The notes beneath the pieces are model-generated. The model did no database searches. It was not told the DNA's origin and saw only the letters and a program-made list of their open reading frames with translations. The position numbers and the translations under genes were made by a program. Of a DNA stretch of 64,000 bases, positions 46,811 to 57,807 are shown one piece after another. Position 1 is the stretch's first letter; each line of letters opens with the position of its first letter. Origin of the DNA: Cannabis sativa (lineage: Eukaryota > Streptophyta > Magnoliopsida > Rosales > Cannabaceae); contig NC_083604.1 in NCBI RefSeq assembly GCF_029168945.1, positions 67,844,211 to 67,908,210 of the forward strand, read 5' to 3'.

Positions 46811-47405
46811 ATAGGGGTGTGCATAAATCATTCAATCCAATGATAATTGACCGATCCAATTACAATCGACCGCTAAACATTGGATATCCAATTGTGATCT
46901 GATCGGATCGGATTAGATGTTATTTTTGAATATCCAATTGGATCGGATCGGATGTTGAATGGGGTATCCAAAAATCCAATACATCCAACATCCAATCAAA
47001 CTAATTATTATTTTCAGTTAATTTGGATGAGTAATTAGATTTTATATTGTTATACGTAAAATATCTATGTAGTTATAAAAATTAACATTAAAATTTTACT
47101 CTGTTCTCTTGGATTGGAGGGATCCAATCTAATCCAATACATATTGAACCTAAAATATTAGATGGATTCGATCCGATCCAAAAAATATTAGGTCTAAAAT
47201 ATTAAATAAACCCAAATTAAACCAACAAATATATAAGAAATACATCCAACGGATAGAACCGATCCAATCTAACATTCCATGGATGTTGGATCGATTGGAT
47301 CGGATGGTAAAATCTAACATTCAATGGATGTTGGATCGATTGGATCGGATGGTAAAATCTAACATCCAATATATAATTGGATCGGATCTAGATAGGCCTA
47401 AAAAC
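46811..47405. mobile_element. MITE-like element rich in ATCGGATCGGAT
   Basis: It starts TAGGGGTGTGCATAAATC, a common opening of plant hAT-type MITEs, and is filled with GGATCGGAT and ATCCAAT words in both orientations. A 45-bp unit is tandemly repeated at 47266-47355. The right terminus is not clear (near GATAGGCCTA), so it may be truncated. Confidence 0.6.
47266..47355 (+). repeat. 45-bp tandem repeat, two units plus the start of a third
   Basis: The unit beginning AATCTAACATTCCATGG recurs at 47266, 47311 and, incomplete, 47356. Units one and two differ at a single base by eye. Confidence 0.9.
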
Positions 47406-47936
47406 ATTAGATGTGGTCCAATAAACACTCATAAGGATAGGCACCTACTATGATGTGGACAATCTAGTTTTGAATTATTTAATAATTAGTTTATAAATTT
47501 AGACTATTTTAAATGGGAGATGTAATAGTTATGTTATATTATATTTGACACAAAAAATAACATTATAATGAATTTGTATCAATTTTTAATATTGTGTTTC
47601 AATACACAATTACAAAATTTAATGCAAAATTTAAAATTTTATTAATATTTTTAATAAATATATAAAAAAATAACCTTAATTTTATCATTTAATGCTATCA
47701 CTAAATATAATAATAAAATAATATAAATGAAGTAAATAAGAAAATAAATTACTTATGGTGATGCAAATTTTGCATTATGGCAAATGCCGTGTCGAAATTT
47801 GCACAACATTTGTTATATAAATTTGCATCACCTTTTGACATACCATACGAGTACATTTTTTTTTAGTAAGTGAGCTATATTTTAAGTTTTCATCACTAAT
47901 TTACTTCTCCATTAAAAATGCTCTTATTATGTTGTA
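47406..47936. other. AT-rich intergenic DNA with a GATGCAAATTT hairpin
   Basis: No gene. At 47757-47833 a left arm GGTGATGCAAATTTTGCAT and a right arm ATAAATTTGCATCACC form a foldback of about 77 bases, perhaps a tiny MITE. Confidence 0.5.
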
Positions 47937-48388
47937 AGAGCACTCCCAACAGCTTCTTTACTCTATTCTTTAAAATACCTCATTAAAACTCTATTTAATT
48001 TTTCTATTTTACTTTACACATTTTACATTGTATCATACATCAACTTCTCTATATTTCTTCAACATCATTTAAATAATATATTTTGAAATATTTTTATTAA
48101 TTAAATAATAATAATAAAAAAAATACAAAAAATAATAACTTTAAGAAAAAAGAATGAGGAAACAAATAAATAAATAGAAAAACAAATGGTTAAATATTGT
48201 TAAGCTCACTTTCTCTCTTCTTAGCTAAATGTAGCTACAATTTTTTTTTTTTTTTTTTGAATCAAGAGCTTAGCTATTATAGCTAAATTATACATCATTT
48301 ATTGGAGTCCCATGTTTACACTTTAGCTAATTTTTTTTTCATTTTTTGATTGGTAAGAGGTGTTTACTTCCTCTCTTGTGAGTGCTCT
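47937..48388. mobile_element. MITE with AGAGCACTC termini
   Basis: The left end AGAGCACTCCCAACAG and the reversed right end AGAGCACTCACAAGAG share the first nine bases and more. The interior is AT-rich and without coding frames. GAGCA-CTCCAA type ends are common among plant MITEs. No sure target duplication. Confidence 0.7.
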
Positions 48389-49077
48389 AGCATATGGAGA
48401 TTCTTGTTGAGTTTTCAATAGAGATTTATTGCAAATAATATTTCTAATTTCTTACTATACCATGAAAATTTAAAATTAATTATACAGGTTTAATTAGTTC
48501 TTTTTGTATATATATATTTATATATATATATAAATAATATAAAACAAGTATTGTTGTTTTGAAATTATAGAAAACAACTCATGTTAATTGTATGATATTT
48601 ATTACAATTTAAACCAGTTTATCTTTAGCTTTTTCTTTTTTAAACTATATCTTATTTTACTATTTTTTTCTATATATAATATTATTATGTAGAATTTTTC
48701 AATTAATATATTAAGGACCATAATTCTGTGCAACCTTATCCCCTCATTTTGTGAGGACTAAAATAATTAGCATATATGATTTTGCCTGTCACTTATTATT
48801 ATTTGACTGATTATTATTGTAAAGTCAAAGAATTATTGATGGGTAGAATACAGCATAGGGAGGTGGAAGACTCTGAGTCAACTCTTTATTTCTTTTCAAA
48901 TACAGTAATTAACGTACCACAGAGTTACGGAATTGATGGTAGACTCTCAGTCAGTCTATTTCCTTATTTTACCTATTTTCACACACATACTTTTCATACA
49001 GACATATATATTCCATAAAAATATATAACATATATCTTCTTCTCCCAATTTATTAAAGTAAGTTCAAATTGAGTACT
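48389..49077. other. Intergenic DNA, left flank of the LINE
   Basis: AT-rich, with a TATATA run near 48506-48533. No gene or bounded element is seen. Confidence 0.5.
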
Positions 49078-49094
49078 AATTAAGCTAGGAGTTA
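49078..49094 (+). repeat. LINE target-site duplication, left
   Basis: AATTAAGCTAGGAGTTA, identical to 55917-55933. Confidence 0.95.
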
Positions 49095-50320
49095 ATAAAA
49101 AACTTTCCCGACTCTTCTTCTGCTCTGCTTTCTCTCTCCCCTCGCACAGTATGAACATGGCTTTTTCATTGCATCCAGAGCGTTCACACCTCTCCTCTGT
49201 TCGTTTCCACAGCGTGAAACCATTGCAAAGCCCCGTATCCGTCGATTTAGGTGGCTCCGATTCCCTCTCAAGCGAATCTCAGAGCAGCTCAACTCATCCG
49301 AGCCACTCGAGCTGCACCAGTCGATCTCGACCCAACCACCCCCGTCGAATCAACATTTATTCCGGCCTCCTTCCCAGATCGTCGACTCGTACGGAGATTA
49401 ATAAATCTCTTACAGGTATTCAATTTCTCTTCCAATCTACCCTGTTCCTTGTCAAATCGGTGCAGAGGAAAAAACTCTTCACTGAACAATTTAGGTATAA
49501 ATTTGGCATCCCTATTAAATTACAATACGACTTTTTTGTTTTGAATGGGTTTCTCTGCAATAAGTATCAATTCATATGTATCCCTAGAAGAGGTTTAATC
49601 CTCTTTGTCGAATTGGAATTAATAGGTGCATTAATTTCTATCTGTATGTGTAATCCGCATTACAAATTACGTATCTTTTGTGCAGCATCTCTCTTCTAAT
49701 ATTAATGCTCGTGAAGTGACAATTACCAAATCGGTTTGGCTTAGTTTCCTGAAGAATTTTCTATTTAAAGCCAAACCGAGATGGTACTCTTGCACTCTCA
49801 GTCCAAACATTCCCCGTAAGTACCTTCCAGTTTCCCATTTAGCCTTTATCACCATTAATACGCAGCATCTATGTCCCAAACACTTTAAAAACTTGTTTCA
49901 ACCTCACGGTTCTGTCTGCCCAGTACACACCACTCTCGGTTTTCCGGTCTACCGTTTTTGGTATTTTTTAATTTCTGTTATCTCCACTTCTCACCTCCTC
50001 AGGCTTTGTTTCGCCCGTAATGCCTCATTCCTTTTTCAAAACAAACATTCCCCCTCTGAAAAACTAGTGTCGAACAACTATTGTTTCTTTTGGTCTTCTG
50101 TGTCTTCTCTTAATCAATCTCACTTAGTTTATATTTTCTACAAGAGTCTTTATTACAAATATCACACATTCTCTTGTCTACGTCCTAGCTGCAACCGAAA
50201 AGATATTAGCTCTGTTTTCTCGTGGTGTCGATTTACTAGGACTTGTACTTGTTGTTCTTTCTCCACTTTTTTTGTCATCTTTGCTTTCTCGCATTCTCGA
50301 TTAAACATCCAGTCCATTTA
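49095..50320 (+). other. 5' region of the LINE (probable UTR/internal promoter)
   Basis: CT-rich, with a 182-codon frame at 49151-49699 that resembles nothing I recognise. Full-length plant LINEs carry an untranslated 5' region with the promoter, which is the likely role. Confidence 0.6.
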
Positions 50321-51532
50321 ATGGATGACTTAACAAACTCCCTTTCCATTGCCCTTAATCTCACAGACACTGAGTGTACCATCCAAACACTCCATGATCC
50401 CTCCCCTCTCAATGTTCCTGAGAACGAAGTCCAGCCCGTTCCCCTCTACCTAGTTCTCAAAGTGCATACGGTTAAATCATTTAACCGTAGGAATTTCATG
50501 GAGAAAATGACTAGGGATTGGAACCACATCTCTCGTAGTCCCGTGACCATTACGGACCGCTCCAATGGTCTCTTTTTGGTTGAGTTTGGTTGTGATGGGG
50601 ATAGGCGCCGGGTTTTGCTCCAACAACCTTGGACCTATCTTAATCAAGCTATCCTAATGGACATTCCAAACTCTTTGGATGTTCTCAATGGTGATAGTCT
50701 TCTTAAAATACCGCTGTGGGTGCAAGTGTTCAACACCCCTTTCCTCAAACGTTCTGAAGAGTTAGCCGTCCTGGTTTCTTCCTCTCTCGGCCATCTCCTT
50801 GAAATCTACCGGCCATCTTTTCGTGAAACTTGGGGGCCCTACTTTCGCCTTCGGGTTATGTTTGACGTCTCTCGGCCTCTCCCTAGAGGCATTCCAGTCC
50901 ATTTCACGGGGATAAACAAGGTTGTCTGGCTTGAGTTAAAATATGAGAACCTCCCCGATATTTGTTTTTTCTGTGGCCGGATGGGACACAGTTACAACAA
51001 AGGGTGCATGGATTATATGAAAGCTTGTGACGAAGCCCCATTTCCCCCGGAGCTAAGGTATGACATCAAAACCATCATGGGTAAAGTTAAGGTTACCACT
51101 AACGCTTTGTTGTCTCCTGAACAGCTCAATTTCGCCAATCCCAGTGGCTTCCTTTATGACTTCCAACCGGCTAGTGCTATGTGTGTAGCCCCTCCCGACA
51201 ACACCCCACCATTTCCCACATATGGCTCCCAAAATCTTTGCCCCCCCCATGACCAAACCCAACAAGTTGGTTTATACAAGTCGGGCCCTTCGACATACAC
51301 TCAAGAACACCCTCCAATGACCCAAACTGAGCCCCATACCACTACTATTAACCCCAACCCTCCACCTGAGACAATCACCCCTCCATACACTGCCCTGCTC
51401 AATGCCACTATGAGTAACACGAGTGTTCAAAAAGCCTCTCCCGTTTCCAACCCAAGTCAAACTACCACCCCCGGAATTCCGGTAGAGCTCACATTCCACC
51501 AGCTCCAAATACTGTCAAGTGCCTTTACCTGA
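50321..51532 (+). CDS. LINE ORF1 protein (DUF4283 and CCHC zinc knuckle)
   Basis: ATG 50321 (MDDLTNSLSIALNL) is preferred over an upstream in-frame Met because homologues begin near here. The frame has 403 codons. Residues about 30-170 form the DUF4283 RNA-binding region (VKSFNRRNFMEKMTRDWN, RRVLLQQPWTYLNQ). A zf-CCHC_4 knuckle follows at 215-229 (CFFCGRMGHSYNKGC, with five residues between His and the last Cys). The tail is Pro/Thr-rich. A Lys/Arg-rich stretch in another frame (51598-51834, GSKASRKRNKPDS) looks like the original C terminus, so a frameshift near 51530 probably shortened the protein. ORF1 proteins coat LINE RNA. Confidence 0.82.
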   Translation: MDDLTNSLSIALNLTDTECTIQTLHDPSPLNVPENEVQPVPLYLVLKVHTVKSFNRRNFMEKMTRDWNHISRSPVTITDRSNGLFLVEFGCDGDRRRVLLQQPWTYLNQAILMDIPNSLDVLNGDSLLKIPLWVQVFNTPFLKRSEELAVLVSSSLGHLLEIYRPSFRETWGPYFRLRVMFDVSRPLPRGIPVHFTGINKVVWLELKYENLPDICFFCGRMGHSYNKGCMDYMKACDEAPFPPELRYDIKTIMGKVKVTTNALLSPEQLNFANPSGFLYDFQPASAMCVAPPDNTPPFPTYGSQNLCPPHDQTQQVGLYKSGPSTYTQEHPPMTQTEPHTTTINPNPPPETITPPYTALLNATMSNTSVQKASPVSNPSQTTTPGIPVELTFHQLQILSSAFT

Positions 51533-51793
51533 AAATCTCCCTCTCCTGGACACCAAAGACAAAGACTTGAAGCCATGAACCTCACCTACCAGCCGGTGTG
51601 GCATCTCCCATGGGCTCAAAGGCTTCGAGGAAAAGAAACAAGCCCGACTCAAGGACAAATTCAAAAGGCAAATGGAAATGGTCCATGGAGAGCTCGAGTC
51701 ACCAAATCAAGCGATCCCGCTCGAGCAACCCTCCGGCACCTGAAGCCTCTTCGGAAGTGCAGGAGCCTTGCCTCCGAGCAGCTGCCCGCCGCC

Positions 51794-54700
51794 ATGAAGC
51801 TTGTGAGCTGGAATGCACGTGGTCTTGGGAGTGATCGTGCATTCCGGAACCTCTCCCGCTTAGTGTCCTCTTGTAATCCTAGTTTGTTATTTGTAATGGA
51901 ATCTCGGCTTGTTAAAAATGCTATCAATCATGTTAAGATCAAGCTCCATTTTGATTCGGGTTTAGAAATTCCTAGGGTAGGTAGAAGTGGGGGCTTGCTT
52001 TTGTTATGGACTAATGATGTAATCATTCTTTGCGTTCCCAATCTATTAGTCATTTTGATTGTTATGTGTCGTGTGCTTATTACTAATGTCTCTTTTCACC
52101 TCACTTGTTTCTATGGTGCTCCTACGGCCTCTCAAAGACCTCACACACAGCAACTTTTGAAAAGAATTGGTAGGGATAACCCAAATATCCCTTGGCTCAT
52201 CATAGGGGATTTTAACGCTTTCCTTTTCTCGCATGACAAACAAGGCGGTAATCCCGACAGGGTCCCTCGGCTGACTTCGAAAACCTTTTGGACTCTTTTA
52301 ATCTCTCCCCCTCGAGCCAACGGTGGCCCTTACTCACTTGGAATAACAATGTGGCTGCCCCTAGAAACATCCAAGAACGATTAGATTGGGGAATCATCAA
52401 TAGTGCTTGGACCAATATCTTCCACGAGGCCGCTCTCTCTCATTTGGGTTTCTTTGGCTCGATCATCGAGCTTTGGAGTTAGATACGCTCCCCGCCCCCG
52501 GGCTCCCGGCAAAAGGATACAAGAAAACGCTTTTTCTTCGAAAATGCTTGGTTAAAAGACCCGAACTGGAGCCTGGCTTTCGATAAATCCTGGACTGGCT
52601 GCTCGGCCCATAATGACGCGATCCCCAATCTGGTTACTTCTCTCGACAGATGTGCTACGAGCCTTAGCAAATCGGAACCATAAGAAAGATTTCAATTTCA
52701 AAAAGCACATTTCTAAGATTGAGAAAGAGTTGGAAAGGGCCCGCTCCTCTCCCGTGTGGGATGACAAGACCATAGCAAAAATCAAAGATCTTCAAGCCAA
52801 TCTCGAAACCCTCCTGTACAAGGAGGAAACTTACTGGAAGCAACGAGCAAGGACTCATTGGCTGGCTCAGGGGGATAAGAACACAAAATTTTTTCACAGA
52901 TTTGCATCCCATAGGAAAAAGATCAACTCTATCCACAAGCTCCACTTACCAAATGGTGGTGTTCTTTCTAATGAGGAGGATATTACTCGGGAGATCGAAT
53001 CTCATTTTGCCCAACTCTTCTCTTCCTCCCAGCCTGTTGAAGAGGATATGCAAAAAGCCCTGGAAGGCATCTCTTGTTTTTTATCCGATACGGAAAAATC
53101 TCTCCCCGAATGAAGAATTTTCCATGGATGAGATCGAAAAGCTTTTTCGCAACTTCACCGGGACAAAGCCCCGGCCCGGATGGTTTCAATTCTAATTTTT
53201 ACAAAGCTAATCGGTCAACAGTTAAAATTGACGTCCTTAAAGCGGCCTCAAGTTTTCTCAATGGAATTGGTGATGTGGCTCCCCTGAACACCACTCTCAT
53301 TACTTTAATCCCTAAAGTCAAGCAACCCACTTCCATCTCTGAGTATCGCCCTATTAGCCTTTGCAATATAGCTTATAAGATTATTTCGAAAGCAATAGCT
53401 AATAGGCTTAAACTTGTCCTCAGCAGCTTGATCTCTCAACCGTAGCGCTTTCCTCCTGCGACTTATTTCGGACAACATCATCATAGCCCGGGAGGTCGCG
53501 CACTCCATAAAGCTTAAATCAAAAGGGAAAACGGGTTGGATGGCTGTTAAACTCGATATGGCCAAAGCTTTTGACAGAGTTGAGTGGCCTTTTATTGTCG
53601 CCATTCTTCGGAAATTCCAATTTCCCCCCCGTTTCATCCATCTAATCTTTGCCTGTATTTCCACGGCCTCGTTTCAATTTAATCTTAACGGCAAAGTAGT
53701 TGGTAATGTAATTCCTACTCGAGAGGTATTCGCGGGCGATCCCCTTTCCACTTATCTCTTCCTCTTGTGTGCGGAAGGTTTCTCCTCCCTTTTCGCACCA
53801 ACAAGAAAGAAATAATGCCATTGTGGGTTTCAAAGTAGCCCGTCGAGCCCCCCCGATTTCTCATCTGCTTTTCGCTGATGATAGTTTTCTTTTCTGCAAA
53901 GCTTCCATCAGCTCGTGCAACTCCATCAAAGAAGTCCTGCTCCTGTATGAGAGGGCTTCCGGTCAGAAAGTGAACTTTCAAAAATCTTCTCTCTATTTTT
54001 CTCCCAATGTCGCGCTCAGAGATCAAACCCTAATTTCGACTTTTTGAGCATCCCGTCCGCTCCTCCTTCGAGAAATACCTAGGACTCCCCCGGCACATCG
54101 GCCGAACTAAAAGCAATTGTTTCACTTATCTCCATGATAAAGTACGGGGCCACTCGCACAACGGAAGAATAAAGTTTTCTCTAAAGGAGGAAAAGAAACG
54201 CTTCTCAAATCTCGTCATTCAAAGCCATCCCAACCTATTCGATGGCTTGTTTTCGTCTTCCCGTTGCTACTTGCCATTCTCTCGAGTCCATTATGGCTAA
54301 CTTTTGGTGGGGTGTCAACGAAAACAACCGCCCTAAGACTCATTGGCAAAGGGAAAAACTTTGCAAGTCAAAACGGGATGGCGGTCAGTGGTTCCGTTCC
54401 CTTGTTCATTTTAACCAAGCCACGCTTGCAAAACAAGCTTGGCGCATCCTTAAACAACCAAACTCAACAAGGTGTCAAAAATTCCGTCTGCGTATATTTC
54501 CCGCACTCCTCTCTTCCTAGATAGCTCTCGGTCACTCTCCATCGTTTGTTTGGCGTAGCATTTGCGGGAAAAGAGCCGCTCGCACAAAGGAATTATTTCA
54601 AAAATTGGTAATGGGCGAACACTAGTACCACCGGGGATCATTGGATCCCGGGTTTTCGTCATATCTCTCCCATCTTCCCAGTTCCCGACGAGTTGACTCT

Positions 54701-55881
54701 TTCATCACTAGTTCGCATGACTTAGGATACCGTTGCTCTACAGGGGATGTTACCCGACTCATGTGGTTGACCAAATTCGGCCATTCCCTCCCTCTTACCC
54801 CTTCTCCTGATGACCTGATTTGGGAATTTTCAAAATCAGGAGTGTACTCTGTCAAATCAGGTTACCACCTTAGTCTATCCTCTACCTCCCCCCCTGATAT
54901 CCCTTCCTCTTCCTCCCCTTCCCCTTGGTGGAAAAACCTTTGGCACCTTAATCTCCCTGCCAAGGTTAAACACTTTGCCTTTAGAGCCACAAACTCAACC
55001 CTCCCCACGCCCAAAACTTAGCCTTTAGGAAAATTATCCACTCTCCGAGGTGTGATCGGCATTGTGGGTTCCCTGAAGAATCTGTGTCACATGCTTTGTT
55101 CTTCTGTCAGAGCATTAGAAGAGTCTGGAAAGGTACGCAATTTTATCCTTACATTTTTTCTTGCTCTTCTGAGATTATGTTTCATGATATAGCTGACATG
55201 ATATACACCTCTCTAACCAAGAAAGAAGTAGAATTGTTTGTTTGTACTGCTTGGTTTATTTGGTTCAACAGGAACAAAGTGTTAAGAGGACAACCTCACG
55301 ATCAGACTCACGCAATCCTTGATCTGGCGCACTCTTATCTTGCGGAGTACCAAGATTCCTGTGCGACTCCAGTGCAAATTTCAAGAGCGCGGAACAATCC
55401 GGGCCTCTCCGAGTCTCCTCCGACGGGACTCCTCAAGTTAAATGTGGATGCTGCAATCTCAAAGATCAGCAGGAAAGTGGGTTTTGGTGGGATTATCAGA
55501 AATAGCGATGGTTTGGTAGTAGCAGCCCTTGCTCAACCTTATATTGGGGGAGGAGCTGTCGCTACTCTCGAAGCAAAATCCCTCCTTTCGACTTTACGGT
55601 GGTGCATAGACGAGCATTTCTTGGTTCAAGAAATTGAAACGGACTGTAAAGCCATTACTGATGCACTAGCTAATAACAAGGAAGACGTTTCGATTTTTGG
55701 AGATCTTATCTGCCAAATTAAGGAAGCCTTATCTCTTATCCCTAATGCTCGGCTCTCCCATGTCAATCGTGAGGCCAACGCTCTTGCTGATAAGCTGGCA
55801 CATCGAGCCTTGGGGTTAGATGAGGTTGCGATTTGGATAGGCGATGACCCCTGCGACCTTCTTGAGTTCCTTTCTGTTTAG
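51794..55881 (+). pseudogene. LINE ORF2: endonuclease, reverse transcriptase, RNase H; broken
   Basis: It opens at ATG 51794 with the endonuclease MKLVSWNARGLGS, then VMESRL and LIIGDFNAF. The frame fails near 52380. RT blocks appear in successive frames: PGPDGFNSNFYK (53168), SEYRPISLCNIAYKIISK (53338), [14 protein letters not shown] (53546), HLLFADDSFLF (active site near 53871). A zf-RVT region (WWKNLWHLNLPAKVKHF, 54924) follows. The last frame (to TAG/TAA at 55881) is RNase H with NVDAA, LEAKSL, ETDCKAI and ANALADKLAH, keeping the acidic residues. At least seven frameshifts or stops interrupt it, so no active enzyme is possible. Confidence 0.9.
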
Positions 55882-55916
55882 TGGGCACCCTTTCTTTCAA
55901 AAAAAAAAAAAATAAA

Positions 55917-55933
55917 AATTAAGCTAGGAGTTA
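55917..55933 (+). repeat. LINE target-site duplication, right
   Basis: AATTAAGCTAGGAGTTA, directly after the A-rich tail. Confidence 0.95.
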
Positions 55934-56739
55934 TAAGTTATACGTGTGCGGCTTCGATATAACGTCGTTTCTTCCTTCATTGCTGTCGTTTTGCATGGAC
56001 CTTCTTGCACGTACAAATGATTAATTATGATATAATAATCGATGTTAAAGGATGGAGTTTCGTAGCGTTTTCCTTTAATAATTTAAGTACGCGTTGATCA
56101 TTCAAATATTTTGTCGAGCAATGTGATCAGATCAATATATATATAGCTTCCAAATTCCATTCACATCTATGTCGGGCTTTTTCCTTCATATAGAAGGACT
56201 AAAATTATAATTCCTCATCTTAAAAAGAAAGAAACAAAGACAGAATGCACAGTATATGAGAATTATTACATATATATGCACAAAAACTGTTTGAATGGGA
56301 ATTTAGATAATTTCTTCAATATATGCGGCGGAGCAAAAAAAACCCAAAAGTACACAAAGGGGCAAAATAAAGAAAAACTAATTTGATTTTCTTTTTTTTT
56401 TTTTCTAAAAAAAAATTGAAAGGAAAATGGAAATATCAATTAATAAGTAGATTGGAAAAATTTCATGATAATATCGCTCAATGAGAGGATTCAACAATAA
56501 TAGACTAACCAAGTCACTATAATAAATTTGAGTATTAGGGACGACATAAATAACCACTAAAAATCTCCCAGCTTGTTCCCCTAAATGTCGCTTCTAAAGT
56601 TTTGGGATTTTTTAAATCGTGAAATCTTTCTTTCCAACCCATTCTCTTCTTCTTCCTTTTATCTCCTTTCTCTGCAACCAAAAAAAAACAATAAAATGGT
56701 CAGACGAATAGTCCCGACCACGTCTTCAGCCTCATCGAC
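55934..56739. other. Intergenic DNA
   Basis: A CACTA-like terminus (CACTATAATAAATTTGAG, 56514) followed by TTAGGGACGACAT suggests one end of a decayed CACTA element, but no partner end was found. A short frame from ATG 56695 is interrupted by the next MITE and has no recognised homologue. Confidence 0.45.
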
Positions 56740-57111
56740 TAGGGGCGAAGGCACATTAGGAGTAGAGGAGGCCTTGGCCCCCTAAATATTATACGAGCTA
56801 AAATAAACCTACTTAATTTTTTTTTTTTGTCATAAATTACTTTTCAATTATACTCTACGAATACATATTTAAAAAGAAAATATATTTAGAATATTAAAAA
56901 AAATAATTATATAAAAAATTTACTAGAACAAAGATAAATTTATATGTATTAAAATAATGATTTGAATTAACAAAAAATAAAGTAAAAATAATTCAAAAAA
57001 CTATTAAAAGTAAATTTTAATATTGCATTGTACATAAAATTTTATAGGTGTAAATAAAACTTTTTCCCATAAAATGGCCCTCTCTATTATTTGATCTTGC
57101 CTCCGCCCCTG
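56740..57111. mobile_element. hAT-type MITE (372 bp) with perfect 8-bp target duplication
   Basis: The left end TAGGGGCGAAGGCACATTA and the reversed right end CAGGGGCGGAGGCAAGATC share GGGGCG and AGGCA words. The 8-bp duplication TCATCGAC flanks it at 56732-56739 and 57112-57119, the size made by hAT transposases. The interior is AT-rich and non-coding. Confidence 0.9.
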
Positions 57112-57403
57112 TCATCGACCCTGGTCCCCAAACAGCCCCGACCCCTTCCTCCCCCTCTCTCTTTTTTGCTTTTCTCTTTTTCTTCCTTTTTTCTTCCTTT
57201 TCCTTTTCTCTGATTTTCTATAGTCGTTTACAATTTAAAATAATAAGGAATGAAATCCTAACAACATCTTCAACGAAAAGACTACTAAGCAACCAACTTT
57301 GAAGCATCAAAATAGTGTAAAGAATACTAAGTTTCTAACCTAAATGAACTAGTAACAAATCAAACTTATCACTGTCTATCAGCCAAAGATCTCTTAAAAA
57401 ATA

Positions 57404-57798
57404 AGCTAATTAGGATTTTTTTCTCCCGAACTTTGACATATACAAAATCATGCCCCCTAAATTTTTTGGCCGTTAAAAATTTCTCTTGAACTATTGAGAT
57501 TGTTAGATAAGGACTTTTGTCTACTGTCATTCAATTTTTCTGTTTCAGTGATTGTTTATGTACTAAACCATGCTCTCCAGACTTTGATATCTACCAAATC
57601 ATGCCCATCGAACTTTGATATGTACTAAATCATGTCCCCTAAACTTTTATTCATGTTAGAATTTTTTTACTAAAATTGGACAAAAGTCCTTAAATTCAAC
57701 AATCTCAATAGTTTAGGGGTATTTTTAACGACCTTAAAAGTCCAGGGAACATGATTTGGTACATGTCAAAGTTCGGGGAGAAAAAATCCCAATTAGCC
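57404..57798. mobile_element. Mutator-type foldback MITE (395 bp) with 9-bp target duplication
   Basis: Long terminal inverted repeats: left GCTAATTAGGATTTTTTTCT then CCGAACTTTGACATATAC; right, reversed, GCTAATTGGGATTTTTTCTC then CCGAACTTTGACATGTACC. The inverted similarity extends over 60 bases or more. The 9-bp duplication TAAAAAATA lies at 57395-57403 and 57799-57807, the size expected for Mutator-like elements. The interior holds further copies of the CGAACTTTGATAT word. Non-coding. Confidence 0.87.
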
Positions 57799-57807
57799 TA
57801 AAAAATA

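Larger units (their letters stand above)
49095..55916 (+). mobile_element. Full-length L1-type LINE retrotransposon, 6.8 kb
   Basis: A perfect 17-bp duplication AATTAAGCTAGGAGTTA flanks it (49078-49094 and 55917-55933), and an A-rich tail (55899-55916) sits at the 3' end, both hallmarks of target-primed insertion. A 1.2-kb 5' region is followed by ORF1 (DUF4283 plus zinc knuckle) and ORF2 (endonuclease, reverse transcriptase, zf-RVT, RNase H). It is much more GC-rich than its surroundings. ORF1 is largely intact while ORF2 has many breaks. Confidence 0.96.

Noticed and set aside
49151..49699. 182-codon frame at the 5' end of the LINE
   Set aside because: No recognised domain, and its position fits the 5' untranslated region of a LINE; open frames are common in such CT-rich DNA.
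56514..56570. CACTATAATAAATTTGAG and TTAGGGACGACAT, like one end of a CACTA element
   Set aside because: No opposite end, target duplication or transposase was found nearby, so it is at most a fragment.
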